Below are positions 12,025 to 22,914 of a stretch of DNA of 64,000 nt, one piece after another (the stretch's first letter is position 1; every line of letters begins with the position of its first letter). The DNA lies in contig CP136067.1 in assembly GCA_032622095.1 (NCBI GenBank), positions 129,553,030-129,617,029 of the forward strand, given 5' to 3'. A model generated the notes under the pieces. It worked only from the letters and a program-made list of their open reading frames with translations. It did no database searches and had not been told where the DNA came from. Source of the DNA: Siphonodentalium dalli. Lineage: Eukaryota; Mollusca; Scaphopoda; Gadilida; Siphonodentaliidae. A program made the position numbers and the translations under genes.

Positions 12025-12528
12025 TTAAAGGTACGGGAGGCCTTGGCGGTGGATATGCTGTGAAAATATTTCCACCGGTCAAAAACAGCCACAAACAGAA
12101 AGAATATTAAAATGCAGACAGACTTTGTCCGTATACAAATAAGAAATATCGCATAAACAGTATGTTATTGTCATATGCTTGACCATTCTTATGTAAACAA
12201 AAGCATAAAAAGGTACTTTCCTGGTGTTTGTTTATATTATGATGGTAAACATAAAGAGCGTTCAATGTTGCTGAATTTTGATATGGAACAAATAAAGAGC
12301 ATTTATATCATTTGTGTGTGATTAGCCAGTAACACTGTGCTACCTTCTGTAACACAATCAGGCTCCTGCTTAGGTAGGTCTTAGGTAGGTCTTTATGATA
12401 GCATGCTGTTTACGCGATGGTCATGGTATATATGAACAAAACTGTATGCGTTTTAATGTTTTTCTGTTTACGGTGATTGAAACAAATATTAATATTTTCG
12501 ACAACTATAAGGCCTCCCGTGCCTTTAA
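12025..12528. mobile_element. TTAA-flanked MITE, AGGTACGGGAGGCC family
   Basis: 504 bp bounded by TTAA. The ends are inverted: AGGTACGGGAGGCC on the left and GGCCTCCCGTGCCT on the right. The interior is AT-rich and non-coding. TTAA target choice suggests piggyBac-type mobilisation. Confidence 0.65.
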
Positions 12529-12636
12529 GCCCCCTTATTGTCTCTATTATACATTTAACAATGATATTTACAAAGAAGTTTTTATATTCAGAATAAATGT
12601 CAATTGTATATTTAAAAACACAATTGAAATTATATA

Positions 12637-13185
12637 TTAATTTAAAATTAAATGTTTTTCTTAATTAAGAATTGTTTTCTAATATATCTTTCCTAATTGG
12701 GGAAAATATTCCTAGTTAAGAAAACTTGTTTTCCTTACTTAGATTTATTTTCCTGCTTGAGAAAATCTCATTCTAGAAAAAATTGGCATCACTTAAGAAA
12801 AAATATCTTGACGATATTTCTAACTATAGAAAATATAATTTCTTGTTCTAGATTAATTGTATAGCTTTCTTAAATTTCTAGCTATTCTCCCAAGATAATC
12901 GCAGTATCTTAAACTTATCTTATTTCAAGAAAAATAAACTTATGTGAGAAAAACAATCTTTCCTACATTAAGAAAAAAAATCTATACTAAGATTTTTTTA
13001 CTAGGATTTTCTTACTAAGATTACTGTGTTTTCTCAGACAAGAAATTTTCTCAGACAAGAAATTTTCCCACCCTTTCATTTCTTGACCTAGAAAATATGT
13101 TTTTTCTTATTTTTCTAGCTATTCTCCCAAGATAATATCTCATTTCAAGATTTTTTTTTTCCTGAATTGAGAAAATATTTTTGGC
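12637..13185. repeat. Degenerate AAGAAAAT/ATTTTCTT-rich satellite
   Basis: About 550 bp of loosely periodic words such as TTAAGAAAA, CTTAGATT, TTTCTTGA, TCCCAAGATAAT and GAGAAAAT on both strands, with no clean monomer. It directly precedes the first recognisable CRYL1 exon and forms its upstream polypyrimidine-rich intron end. Confidence 0.6.
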
Positions 13186-13191
13186 AGTGAG

Positions 13192-13334
13192 CGCTCCAGA
13201 TAACACGAGATACGATGCGTCAGTATGAGAGGGAGGGTTGTCTGAGAGGGACATCTTCAGCAGAAGAGCAGTCCATGCTGATATCCGGGTCATCAGACTT
13301 GGCTGAGTGCATTAAAGGTGCCTTCTATATGCAG
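13192..13334 (+). CDS. CRYL1: CRYL1-type dehydrogenase, exon A
   Basis: First recognisable exon of a lambda-crystallin/L-gulonate 3-dehydrogenase-type 3-hydroxyacyl-CoA dehydrogenase. It encodes the end of the Rossmann NAD-binding half: reading from the GCG at 13191, ALQITRDTMRQYEREGC is followed by LRGTSSAEEQSMLISG and ends GAFYMQ. This aligns residue for residue in spacing with family members as I know them. The donor is CAG|GTTAGA at 13335, phase 0, and joins exactly to the next exon's ECVPDDLELK. The 5' boundary is uncertain: a TGA lies in frame at 13188, so the acceptor is either the AG at 13190-13191 (first codon split) or the CCAG ending at 13199. The exon(s) with the glycine-rich loop and start codon were not found. 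Confidence 0.85.
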
Positions 13335-13539
13335 GTTAGATATAGCAGACTGGCATTATTTTGCACGTTAATGCAACCCTACATCATGTATGTTGATTTT
13401 AATTCAGATTCCCCCCAACCCAATCAACATTACTGGTGTCGTGACTTGGGGTACCCCGATGGTTGTTATAACGGCGTTAGTTATACAATATTTTGATTCC
13501 ATTAAATGTGGATGAAGCGAACCGTGTGACTTTAATAAA

Positions 13540-13654
13540 GGCTATCAAGGGGCGGCGTATATTTACGATCACATTTCCCTATGGAACACAAAGGGCCCCT
13601 GCGCGTAGGGGCCACGTAGCAGACCCCACCACCGCTGAGTAAATTAAGGCTCCC
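13540..13654. repeat. Dispersed repeat, left copy (CCACCACCGCTGAGTAAATT)
   Basis: ATCAAGGGGCG...ACGATCACAT...CAGACCCCACCACCGCTGAG here is repeated in the same orientation at 14243-14365. The left copy is interrupted at CTCCCAAA by the hAT-like element that follows. Confidence 0.6.
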
Positions 13655-14223
13655 AAACAGGGGGTGGAAAGAAGTTTTTCCGGGCACGTATATATGCCGG
13701 GGTGGGTGGGTGGGTTGTCGATATGACCAACAAACAAATTTTTCCGCAACTAAAAAATATTTTTCCTGCAAGTCTTTTTGACTGTTTTTGCAATGAGTTT
13801 GGCTTAAAACACATCTATATGCCAATATTAACATAAATGACAAATTTCATGATGATCAGACAAACGGTATAGCATGTAGCCCATGCTGATGGATTGAATT
13901 TTTAAATCCAAGATCGCTGCTGGCAGCCATGTTTTTTTTGGACCGAATGACCCCAAAATTGACTTGTTCCTATTTACATGTCAATGTTAACATCCATGAC
14001 TAATAGTATGCACAGAAATTCATATACAGCTGTTTACAGTGAATTTCCCCCCGCAAATCTCTGTTTTAGTGTTAAAAGGGGGGTGGGTGTAAAACAATTG
14101 TGTCGAAAAAAACTGCCGAAAACGGAATAAAAATTGGACCGGGGGCGGGTGGGTCCCAACAAGGGTCGAAAGTCAAAAATCAGCATACGTGCCTGCAATT
14201 TTTTTCGACCCCCCCCCCCCCTG
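13655..14223. mobile_element. hAT-like G-tract element, copy 3
   Basis: Runs from CAGGGGGTGG to CCCCCCCTG and contains GCACGTATATATGCCGGGG, CCGCAACTAAAAAATA, TACAGCTGTTTACAGTG, AAAAACTGCCGAAAACGG. The flanks TCCCAAA and TCCCAGG are compatible with an imperfect 7-8 bp TSD. No transposase. Confidence 0.6.
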
Positions 14224-14598
14224 TCCCAGGGACATTCGATAATCAAGGGGCGCATGTTTACGATCACATGTCCCTACAGCACAAAAAGGGCCCACAGGAC
14301 CCTGCATGCGCACAGGGGACGCGCCGCAGACCCCACCACCGCTGAGTAAATTAAAGCTCCCAAAGGGAAATGCACCCTCTGGGGACCTCATTCTGCTTAG
14401 GCCATCAACTGCTATGGTAGACCTAGGATCAGATTGAAGTTCCCCAGTTGAAGTTGGTGATGTTCACACATTGGGTACTTCGATTGTGCATTTTATCTGC
14501 TACAAATTAGGGGATATAGAAACTCCCCAGAAGGGAAAATGTAACTAAAAACAATGTTAATTTGAGACTATAGATACTTCCCAGAAGATGAGGCATAA

Positions 14599-14691
14599 GC
14601 AGAATGAGGTCTCCAGATGGTGAATTTGGTGATGCCAGCCCGCTGTGCGGGATAGCGTCACTAAATTCACCCTCTGGGGACCTCATTCTGC
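14599..14691. repeat. 93-bp hairpin repeat, copy 1
   Basis: GCAGAATGAGGTCTCCAGAT...GGTGATGCC is mirrored by GGCGTCAC-like sequence and CCTCTGGGGACCTCATTCTGC, around a GC-rich centre (CCGCTGTGCGGG). A second 93-bp copy is at 40109-40201 (inverted, with some shared flank) and a half copy at 14369-14398. Confidence 0.75.
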
Positions 14692-14959
14692 AAATGATAG
14701 ACACGCTATTTGCAGGCTTGTTTAACATATGACAAGTATATTGGTATTCTGAATGATGGGGGCATACCTTATAGCAGAGTACAGATGGCCACTATATATA
14801 TAACTTCATCTATATTATGAAACATTTATTTCACGCGTCATGATGTGAGCTTTTCAATTATTAGTAATACTATATTCGACCAATGTAAAACACACACGAA
14901 TCGAGCCCACCATCCCTTTAAGTCGTAAAATAACAAAGACTTTTATAACTCAAAGTTAT

Positions 14960-15313
14960 GATAAAGGGGTACTGTACACTAAATCCGGCCATTTACGGGA
15001 CCATCTCCTTTTATAATCAACAGAATATATGCAACAAAGAATGAATTTGAGCCATGGATTAGTGCGAAATACACTTATGTGCTCTATGAACGATGCAAAC
15101 AACATGGTAATTATAGTGAAAATGAATTTATGACTCCAGCCAATCATTCATTTTCATTATAATTACCACATTGTTTGCATCGTTCATAGAGCATATGAGT
15201 GTATTTTGCACTAATCCATGGCTCAAATTCATTCATATTTTGTATATTTGCTGTTGAGTATAAAAGGAGATGATCCCATAAATGGCCCGATTTAGTGTAC
15301 AGTACCCCTTTAA
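14960..15313. mobile_element. Full-length palindromic MITE (GTACTGTACACTAAATC family)
   Basis: The left end AAAGGGGTACTGTACACTAAA and the right end TTTAGTGTACAGTACCCCTT are inverted, next to TTAA on the right and ATAA on the left. The whole 354 bp folds back on itself, including GTTTGCATCGTTCATAGAGC and its complement. TTAA target. Related ends occur at 51249-51838 and 53783-54433. Confidence 0.75.
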
Positions 15314-16620
15314 GGTAAAGCATTTGAAGTGGCTTACTTGTTGTAATTTCACGTTGTAGTCCTTTAATTTTCCAACTCCATTGAATAAATGTTCATACTC
15401 CTGGGTTATGTCACTGATGTTATTGTCTGTGTCATTTGATACAGCGTTAACATATTGAGCAAATGTTATCAGTCCGAGCTTGATTGTTGAGTCACATGAT
15501 ATGAACAAACCACACTTCCCGGAGCCAACGTGAAAATGTCTGAGAGTTCTCTGTCACCACATTTCAGTTTAGCCATAAATTGTCCAAGCGTAATTATGGT
15601 TTGTATTGATCCATACTGAAATATCTTAGTGTCTTATTTCTTAACCCTTTACCCAACAAAACGGCCAAAAATGCCCAAATAAAGCTTCAACAGCCTAAAA
15701 TACCCTGTGCCAATGCATTCTCTTATATATTTTTTATCATTTTTTTTAAATAAATGTTTCTTACAATTTTTAGGACATAAAATAAAAAACATCCATTACC
15801 CTGCAGGAAGCCCCACACATATATAGAATCATATAGAAGAGTGTCGTCTGCTCATGTTTGTCTGGGGCTATGTATGGGTGAAATTATAAAATTGTTAAAG
15901 AATACAAGAAAAAATTATTAAAATTGTAAAAAATTGTTAGGCCAATGCATTCTCTTATATATGCGAGGCGACCTATGGTTGACTCGCATATATAAGAGAA
16001 TGCATTGGCACAGGGCCGTTCTGTTGGGTAAAGGGTTAAGAGTTGGTTGTGGAGACAGGTTCTTAAAGTCACGTTCATCGATCACATTTATACCAGCACA
16101 TGAGTCAGCTATCAGTCTGGACAAAGTTCCATTTATTTCGATGTTAAGCAATAACATCGGTTGTTTTGTTGTGTTCATAGAGAAAACATATGATGTACCA
16201 CTTGCTGATCATCGATATTAACATTTCCCCAATTTTGCTATCAGCGTCTTAACTTTCTGTTTGTGACTACGTAAACCACATCATTGATGTTGTTGATAAT
16301 TCGATGTAGGTTTGTGTTTATTTTTTAGATTTGGTTTGATTTTTTTCTGATTTTGTGACATAGTTGACATTTTGTGAAGATTCAATGTCTTTGGTATGTT
16401 TGATAGAAACTTCCTCTGTTCTTGCTTTGTTGAGCAACTGTTTTAGTGTCATATGTCTTTGTCAATGTCACGTCCATGTGCAGCAATGGGATAATATGTG
16501 TTTCATCTCGCGACCATTCTTCCCATCGTGTACCAACAACACCTGCATCAGGATTCGGATAAACCCTGGAGAATCTGGTATCTTGCTTGGCATTAACTTT
16601 TCTGATCATAGTCATTTGAA
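15290..16620 (-). pseudogene. Ty3/gypsy-type retrotransposon remnant (gag, protease, pre-RT linker)
   Basis: Read on the minus strand. 16615-16382 holds a Gag-like piece (VVGTRWEEWS, then PLLHMDVTLTKTYDT, like the LLHxAGxxVxxxFxT block of Gag). 16178-16040 holds a retropepsin-like piece (LNIEINGTLSRLIADSCAG): the expected active-site D-S/T-G reads D-S-C. The TTAA MITE at 15641-16039 then interrupts. Beyond it, 15640-15500 reads YGSIQTIITLGQFMAKLKCG, and 15500-15330, in another frame, reads KLGLI...YEHLFNGVGKLKDYNVKL, the region just before RT in gypsy Pol. There are at least two frameshifts and large deletions: dead, antisense in a CRYL1 intron. Confidence 0.65.
15641..16039. mobile_element. 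TTAA MITE, CCCTTTACCCAACA family, copy 1
   Basis: 399 bp including both TTAA. The left end CCCTTTACCCAACAAAACGG and right end CCGTTCTGTTGGGTAAAGGG are inverted. It contains the 69-bp hairpin at 15941-16009. It is inserted into the gypsy remnant; the gypsy reading resumes on both sides, proving the ends. Confidence 0.85.
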
Positions 16621-16785
16621 AATTGTCTAGATGAAGCCAAAATGAAAATTAACTGACAAAACGCTTCAATAAAAAATGTTAGATTTAACTAAGAAAATGC
16701 ACATGCCGACAGCTGTCAGACATAGCGTAGCGAGGGGACTGAACCATATGCTACGATCCGTAAACGTTTCGCTTTTTTCCGGCAG

Positions 16786-16947
16786 GAATGTGTACCAGAC
16801 GACTTAGAACTGAAGAGGAGAGTGTTCCGACAGATTGACGAACACGCGACAGATGATATGATCCTAGCTAGTTCGTCCAGCACTATTTGTCCATCTAAAT
16901 TGTCCGAAGGATTGAAACATCGTGTTAATGTACTGGTTGCTCACCCG
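16786..16947 (+). CDS. CRYL1: CRYL1-type dehydrogenase, exon B
   Basis: 54 codons between a TTTTTTCCGGCAG acceptor and a CCG|GTAAGT donor, phase 0 at both ends. It encodes ECVPDDLELKRRVFRQID, then the ILASSSSTICPSKL segment, and ends at the conserved VLVAHP motif. The His of this motif is the catalytic base position in the 3-hydroxyacyl-CoA dehydrogenase fold; the Ser/Thr-rich SSSSTI segment lines the active site in the family. All expected residues are present with no stop or frameshift, so the exon looks functional. Confidence 0.92.
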
Positions 16948-17099
16948 GTAAGTACGATATTTTTTTCTGGTGTGATATTTTCTATCACCATGTACGGAGT
17001 TCCCCATATAATAGTACCGGTACGTAAAGGAGCAATTACTAGGCTTAATTTAGTCATATGCACTTTGAGCCGTTTCAATTTTGCACTTTGCACATCGAA

Positions 17100-17515
17100 T
17101 ATTTTAGTGGGCCCGTTTATTTGTCTATTTTTAGAACAGATCATTCGGATGATACCATATAGCGATACAGCATTAGGCTGTTCCTATGGCTACGCACCGA
17201 ACGTCAAATGTCTCCAGATTGATTGGTTGTATTGCCGTTTTTATTCCATAGTTATAATCGATAATGAGTATAATTAATGTTTTATTTGTGACAAAATTAC
17301 ACCATAACATTTATGGTCTCTGTTAACAGTAACCACTATTGTTCGTTAGCTAAACAACCACACCTTTTTAGAGCAGAAAATATTCGAAATAAAATGAATA
17401 TTAATCGATAGAAGCATTTCCGGACAGGAGTCTTCGATCCAGATCTAATATTTTATACCCCGGTAACTATATAATACATGCTTACAAAGAGATAATCCAC
17501 CTTTAAGTAATATTC
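17100..17515. repeat. Dispersed repeat, half copy of the 52.56-53.09 kb element
   Basis: Shares TTATGTGTCTATTTTTAGAA-like sequence, CATTCGGATGATACCATAT, CAACCACACCTTTTTAGA and TAACTATATAATACATG with 52700-53085. It lies between CRYL1 exons B and C. Only one of the inverted ends is present here. Confidence 0.7.
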
Positions 17516-17614
17516 ATATCACGTTCGCCATTATATCTATACGTTGCTTCTATTACCGGTATCGTGTTTCAGGTCAATCCGCCATACTTTCAGGTCAATC
17601 CGCCATACTTTCAG

Positions 17615-17809
17615 GTCAATCCGCAATACTTTCTCCCATTGGTCGAAATCGTGCCGTCACCTGATACCAAACATGACGTCATATCGAGAACGCGTGATTT
17701 CATGGAGGAAGTGGGACAGTCGCCGATCACCCTTCGAAGGGAAGTTATGGGCTTCGCAGTCAACAGAATCCAGTATGCCATAATAAACGAATGCTGGTAT
17801 TTGTACAAG
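17615..17809 (+). CDS. CRYL1: CRYL1-type dehydrogenase, exon C (triplicated acceptor)
   Basis: Encodes VNPQYFLPLVEIVPSPD, an EEVGQSP segment and GFAVNRIQYAIINEC, then donor AAG|GTGAAT. This covers the end of the NAD-binding domain (family AHPVNPPYY.PLVE) and the start of the C-terminal substrate/dimer domain (GFVLNRLQYA). The exon start is remarkable: a 21-bp unit TTTCAGGTCAATCCGCMATAC occurs three times, each carrying its own acceptor AG. Splicing at 17573, 17594 or 17615 stays in frame and adds 14, 7 or 0 residues (extra VNPPYFQ units). I chose 17615 because it gives the family-standard length; the others cannot be excluded. Confidence 0.9.
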
Positions 17810-17819
17810 GTGAATTAAC

Positions 17820-18138
17820 ATCCTGTGATGGGGTGGGTTGGTGTTGTATATACAACCAAGTCGGCTAGGTGTGCATGTATATTATATACCTTACTCGTAT
17901 TTAAATTCGCGCAGTACTATTTTTCGAGCACCCATCGGTGCGCGAATTTAAAACTGAGCGAAAAATAGTACGACTCCCGAATTTATACCAAAAACGCGTG
18001 GTAAAATAATAGGGTTATATGTTCGTGAGTTACATATACATGTATTACGGAAGATTGGAGTCAGTATGTACATTCATATTCGAACAACCAATCTCAATAC
18101 CATTTAAAGCATATAAAGCGATAAATAACTGTACATCT
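17820..18138. other. Start of the giant CRYL1 intron
   Basis: Only a short imperfect inverted repeat is visible (TTTAAATTCGCGCAGTACTA at about 17899 against AGTACGACTCCCGAATTTA near 17967). No gene. Confidence 0.4.
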
Positions 18139-19760
18139 TCTATGTCTTTGTCTGATAAATCTAGGTCGCTCACACCGACAAAGTATTCACCACTTCCTGG
18201 GAGAGGGTCCCTCTAATCATAACGTTTCAAACAGCTCATTTTCCGGTGTCTAGCTTACGATTTAAAATATTTGCTAAATATGGGATTTGTGCGTCATCTT
18301 GAACTAGGAAGGTACACTTGGTGGTCGATGAGTATACAAGCTTACAGAAGGTCATCTCTATGTGTGGGTCTCATACCCCATGGGGATAACGCCATGTACA
18401 ACTGGCGAACCAGGTAGCTAGCACTTCTCAATAGATCGTTCGTCAACTCACAAACTCAGCGAACTCAAACTCAGTGGATAGTGTTTCGATAGTGTTTCGA
18501 ATGTTGCTAGCTGTCGATGTCTATCTGTTAAGGAGGAGACCATAATGTACCGACTACCCACACTTCTTGACCATGATCCGAATCAAACTGTGTGACGTCC
18601 AGCAGTTGTCTTCCAGCAGACAAGAACAATACTCGCGGTGCTAGTTTGTGGACATGCGCCATGATAGTGGGAATGAAATGGGCAACGGTATACACCACCC
18701 CTATACCTGGTGCATGGTTAAGATATATAATGTAATGCGTGCCTTTTTTTTTGGGTGGTAAGATTGTATTTCCACATCCGTTTCGGAGCCGTTCTGATTC
18801 AACTTGACCAGACGATCAACTTTGTCTGGATAATACTATTTTGCTAGCCTCCCCCAAAACAGTCGGATGGACTAAAGGATAATGTCTTTATGGCATGAAA
18901 GTATGCGTTTTTGTTATCCTCTCGCAGGGTTAGTGTCAGTATGTGGGCTGTATTATTTAAGAAAATGTCAGGAATTGTGGTGCATTTATTTCACTATGTA
19001 TTTAAAGCACAATTTATAGTCTCGATGGCAATGGTTGTGGACATTGGGGAACGCGATCTTTATGATCATATAGCTTTATATATATATATATATATATCTC
19101 TCATGCAGGACAATGGTCGCAATGGTGATGTTACTAAGAAATCACTTGGTGTGCCCAACGTATGTTGAACTGAATGCCAGAGTTCATCAACATAATATTC
19201 CTCTGGATGTTCTTCGCGTTGAACATTTAATCCTTGTGTTGATGGCACTTGTACTTTCTTGAAACATACCGACCACCACCCAGCGTGAGTATGACATATC
19301 AGCCAACTATCAAAGGCATCGCCTTTAAGACTACACCCCAGTGTGGGTGGGGCTTATACAGTAGTAGCCAATGGTACACGCCTGGTCCAGTTGATTAAGA
19401 ACGGCTTCCAAACGGATGGGAACATACAATCTTAGCATACAAGGAAAGCAAAGCCACACATGAGATCATGTCTGAATCTAAAACATACCAAAATAAGGGG
19501 CGGTGCAGTCATGGTCCAATTTCATTTCCACTATCATGACACATTCCCGCAAACTAGCACCGTGTGTATTGTTATCATCTGCTTGGATCTGTTCGGTGAG
19601 ACGATTGCTGGACGCCAACAAGATTGTTCTTATGATCATGTTCAAGACGTGTGGGCATATTATGTATTATGGTCTCATGTGCCTTAGAAGAAAGGCATCC
19701 GTCAAATCTCAGACTTTCAACATTCGAAGCCATATACAGAAGTTGTCCGGGTACGTCAGT
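18139..19760. repeat. Segmental repeat block, first copy
   Basis: 18139-18995 is homologous to 20218-21040 and 21500-22323 (CTTTGTCTGATAAATCTAGG, CCTGGGAGAGGGTCCCTCTA, GATAACGCCATGTACAACTG). 19000-19720 is homologous to 22327-22914, with an extra ~130 bp at 19165-19300. Related sequence also occurs at 32480-32880 and 26040-26420, so the block is part of a larger dispersed family. Small frames in it are shared only because the DNA is. Confidence 0.8.
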
Positions 19761-22326
19761 GCATTAGATGAGTATGTGAATTGATGAACCATATATTGAG
19801 AAGTGGCTGTTTGCTAAGATCACCAGGTGTACATGTGGTTATCCCCATTAGCTCACCAAAGCTGAAAATACCCAAATAGATAGGTCCTTCTGAAAGCTAG
19901 AAATTGAAAAGAAGTCGATATTATCACATGCTAATTTCAACTTTTTGTCATAATATCGGTATGTATGGACGAAACTGTACATAAACCATCTATTAGTTCA
20001 ACTTAAACGTATCAAAACGCATGACATAGCTCGTATCCTTCTGGAAAGATGAAAACCCACAATTAATATCGCGATGTGGCATTTCGAAATCCATTCTCAA
20101 CTCAGCGCCGATAATGGCCGTAACCGTAGGTGCGCCGAATAGTCATATCAGAATAATTACCTGATAACAGATTCTGATTTGCCACGCCACGTCCATAATT
20201 ATCTGGACCAGCTTCCATTTCTTTGTCTGATAAATCTAGGTCGCTCACACCGACAAAGTATGCACCACTTCCTGGGAGAGGGTCCCTCTAATCATAACGT
20301 TTCAAACAGCTCATTTTCCGGTGTCTAGCTTACGATTTAAATATTTGCTAAATATGGGATTTGTGCGTCATCTTGAACTAGGAAGGTATATGGTCGATGA
20401 GTATACAAGCTTACAGAAGGTCATCTCTATGTATGGGTCTCATACCCCATGGGGATAACGCCATGTACAACTGGCGAACCAGGTAGCTAGCACTTCTCAA
20501 TAGATCGTTCGTCAACTCACAAACTCAGCGAACTCAAACTCAGTGGACAACTTTGATAGTGTTTCGAAGGTTAAGGAGGAGACCATAATGTACCGACTAC
20601 CCACACTTCTTGACCATGATCCGAAGCAAACTGTGTGACGTCCAGCAGTTGTCTCCCAGCAGACAAGAACAATACTCGCGGTGCTAGTTTGTGGACATGC
20701 GCCATGATAGTGGGAATGAAATGGGCAACGGTATATACCACCCCTATACCTGGTGCATGGTTAAGATATAGAATGTAATGCGTTTTTTGTGTGTGGTAAG
20801 ATTGTATTTCCACATCCGTTTCGGAGCCGTTCTGATTCAACTTGACCAGACGAACAACTTTGTCTGGATAATACTATTTGCTAGCCTCCCCCAAAACAGT
20901 CGGATGGACTAAAGGATAATGTCTTTATGGCATGAAGGTATGCATTTTTGTTATCCTCTCGCAGGGTTAGTGTCAGTATGTGGGCTGTATTATTTAAGAA
21001 AATGTCAGGAACTGTGGTGCATTTATTTCACTATGTATTTAAAGCATTAGATGAGTATGTGAATTGATGAACCATATATTGAGAAGTGGCTGTTTGCTAA
21101 GATCACCAGGTGTACATGTGGTTATCCCCATTAGCTCACCAAAGCTGAAAATACCCAAATAGATAGGTCCTTCTGAAAGCTAGAAATTGAAAAGAAGTCG
21201 ATATTATCACATGCTAATTTCAACTTTTTGTCATAATATCGGTATGTATGGACGAAACTGTACATAAACCATCTATTAGTTCAACTTAAACGTATCAAAA
21301 CGCATGACATAGCTCGTATCCTTCTGGAAAGATGAAAACCCACAATTAATATCGCGATGTGGCATTTCGAAATCCATTCTCAACTCAGCGCCGATAATGG
21401 CCGTAACCGTAGGTGCGCCGAATAGTCATATCAGAATAATTACCTGATAACAGATTCTGATTTGCCACGCCACGTCCATAATTATCTGGACCAGCTTCCA
21501 TTTCTTTGTCTGATAAATCTAGGTCGCTCACACCGACAAAGTATGCACCACTTCCTGGGAGAGGGTCCCTCTAATCATAACGTTTCAAACAGCTCATTTT
21601 CCGGTGTCTAGCTTACGATTTAAATATTTGCTAAATATGGGATTTGTGCGTCATCTTGAACTAGGAAGGTATATGGTCGATGAGTATACAAGCTTACAGA
21701 AGGTCATCTCTATGTATGGGTCTCATACCCCATGGGGATAACGCCATGTACAACTGGCGAACCAGGTAGCTAGCACTTCTCAATAGATCGTTCGTCAACT
21801 CACAAACTCAGCGAACTCAAACTCAGTGGACAACTTTGATAGTGTTTCGAAGGTTAAGGAGGAGACCATAATGTACCGACTACCCACACTTCTTGACCAT
21901 GATCCGAAGCAAACTGTGACGTCCAGCAGTTGTCTCCCAGCAGACAAGAACAATACTCGCGGGGCTAGTTTGTGGACATGCGCCATGATAGTGGGAATGA
22001 AATGGGCAACGGTATATACCACCCCTATACCTGGTGCATGGTTAAGATATAGAATGTAATGCGTTTTTTGTGTGTGGTAAGATTGTATTTCCACATCCGT
22101 TTCGGAGCCGTTCTGATTCAACTTGACCAGACGAACAACTTTGTCTGGATAATACTATTTGCTAGCCTCCCCCAAAACAGTCGGATGGACTAAAGGATAA
22201 TGTCTTTATGGCATGAAGGTATGCATTTTTGTTATCCTCTCGCAGGGTTAGTGTCAGTATGTGGGCTGTATTATTTAAGAAAATGTCAGGAACTGTGGTG
22301 CATTTATTTCACTATGTATTTAAAGC
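19761..22326. repeat. Near-identical tandem duplication, 1283-bp unit x2
   Basis: Unit 1 is 19761-21043, unit 2 is 21044-22326. Both start GCATTAGATGAGTATGTG and end CACTATGTATTTAAA. Corresponding landmarks are displaced by 1283 bp with only small indels (for example near the CTGTGTGACG/CTGTGACG site). Junction microhomology is AAGCA. The duplication is recent. Confidence 0.9.
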
Positions 22327-22390
22327 ACAATTTATAGTCTCGATGGCAATGGCTGTGGACGTTGGGGAACGCGATATTTATGATCATATA

Positions 22391-22391
22391 G

Positions 22392-22440
<49 letters not shown>
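22391..22440. repeat. (TA)n microsatellite
   Basis: About 25 TA dinucleotides. The paralogous position at 19077-19098 has about 11, so the repeat has changed in length since duplication. Confidence 0.95.
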
Positions 22441-22442
<2 letters not shown>

Positions 22443-22914
22443 ATGTAGGACAATGGTCGCAATGGTGATGTTACTAAGAAATCACTTGGTGTGCCCAACT
22501 ATCAAAGGCATCGCCTTTAAGACTACACCCCAGTCTGGGTGGGGCTTATACAGTAGTAGCCAATGGTACACGCCTGGTTCAGTTGATTAAGAACGGCTTC
22601 CAAACGGGTGGGAACATACAATCTTAGCATACAAGGGAAGCAAAGTCACACATGAGATCATGTCTGAATCTAAAACATACCAAAATAAGGGGCGGTGCAG
22701 TCATGGTCCAATTTCATTTCCACTATCATGACACATTCCCGCAAACTAGCACCGTGTGTATTGTTATCATCTGCTTGGATCTGTTCGGTGAGACGATTTC
22801 TGGACGCCAACAAGATTGTTCTTATGATCATGTTCAAGACGTGTGGGCATATTATGTATTATGGTCTCATGTGCCTTAGAAGAAAGGCATCCGTCAAATC
22901 TCAGGCTTTCAACA

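Noticed and set aside
7495-12500. Search for the missing N-terminal CRYL1 exon(s) with the GxGxxG NAD loop
   Set aside because: Glycine-rich candidates such as the one near 12037 lack the expected V-x-G-x-G-x-I-G spacing and splice signals, so none is reported.
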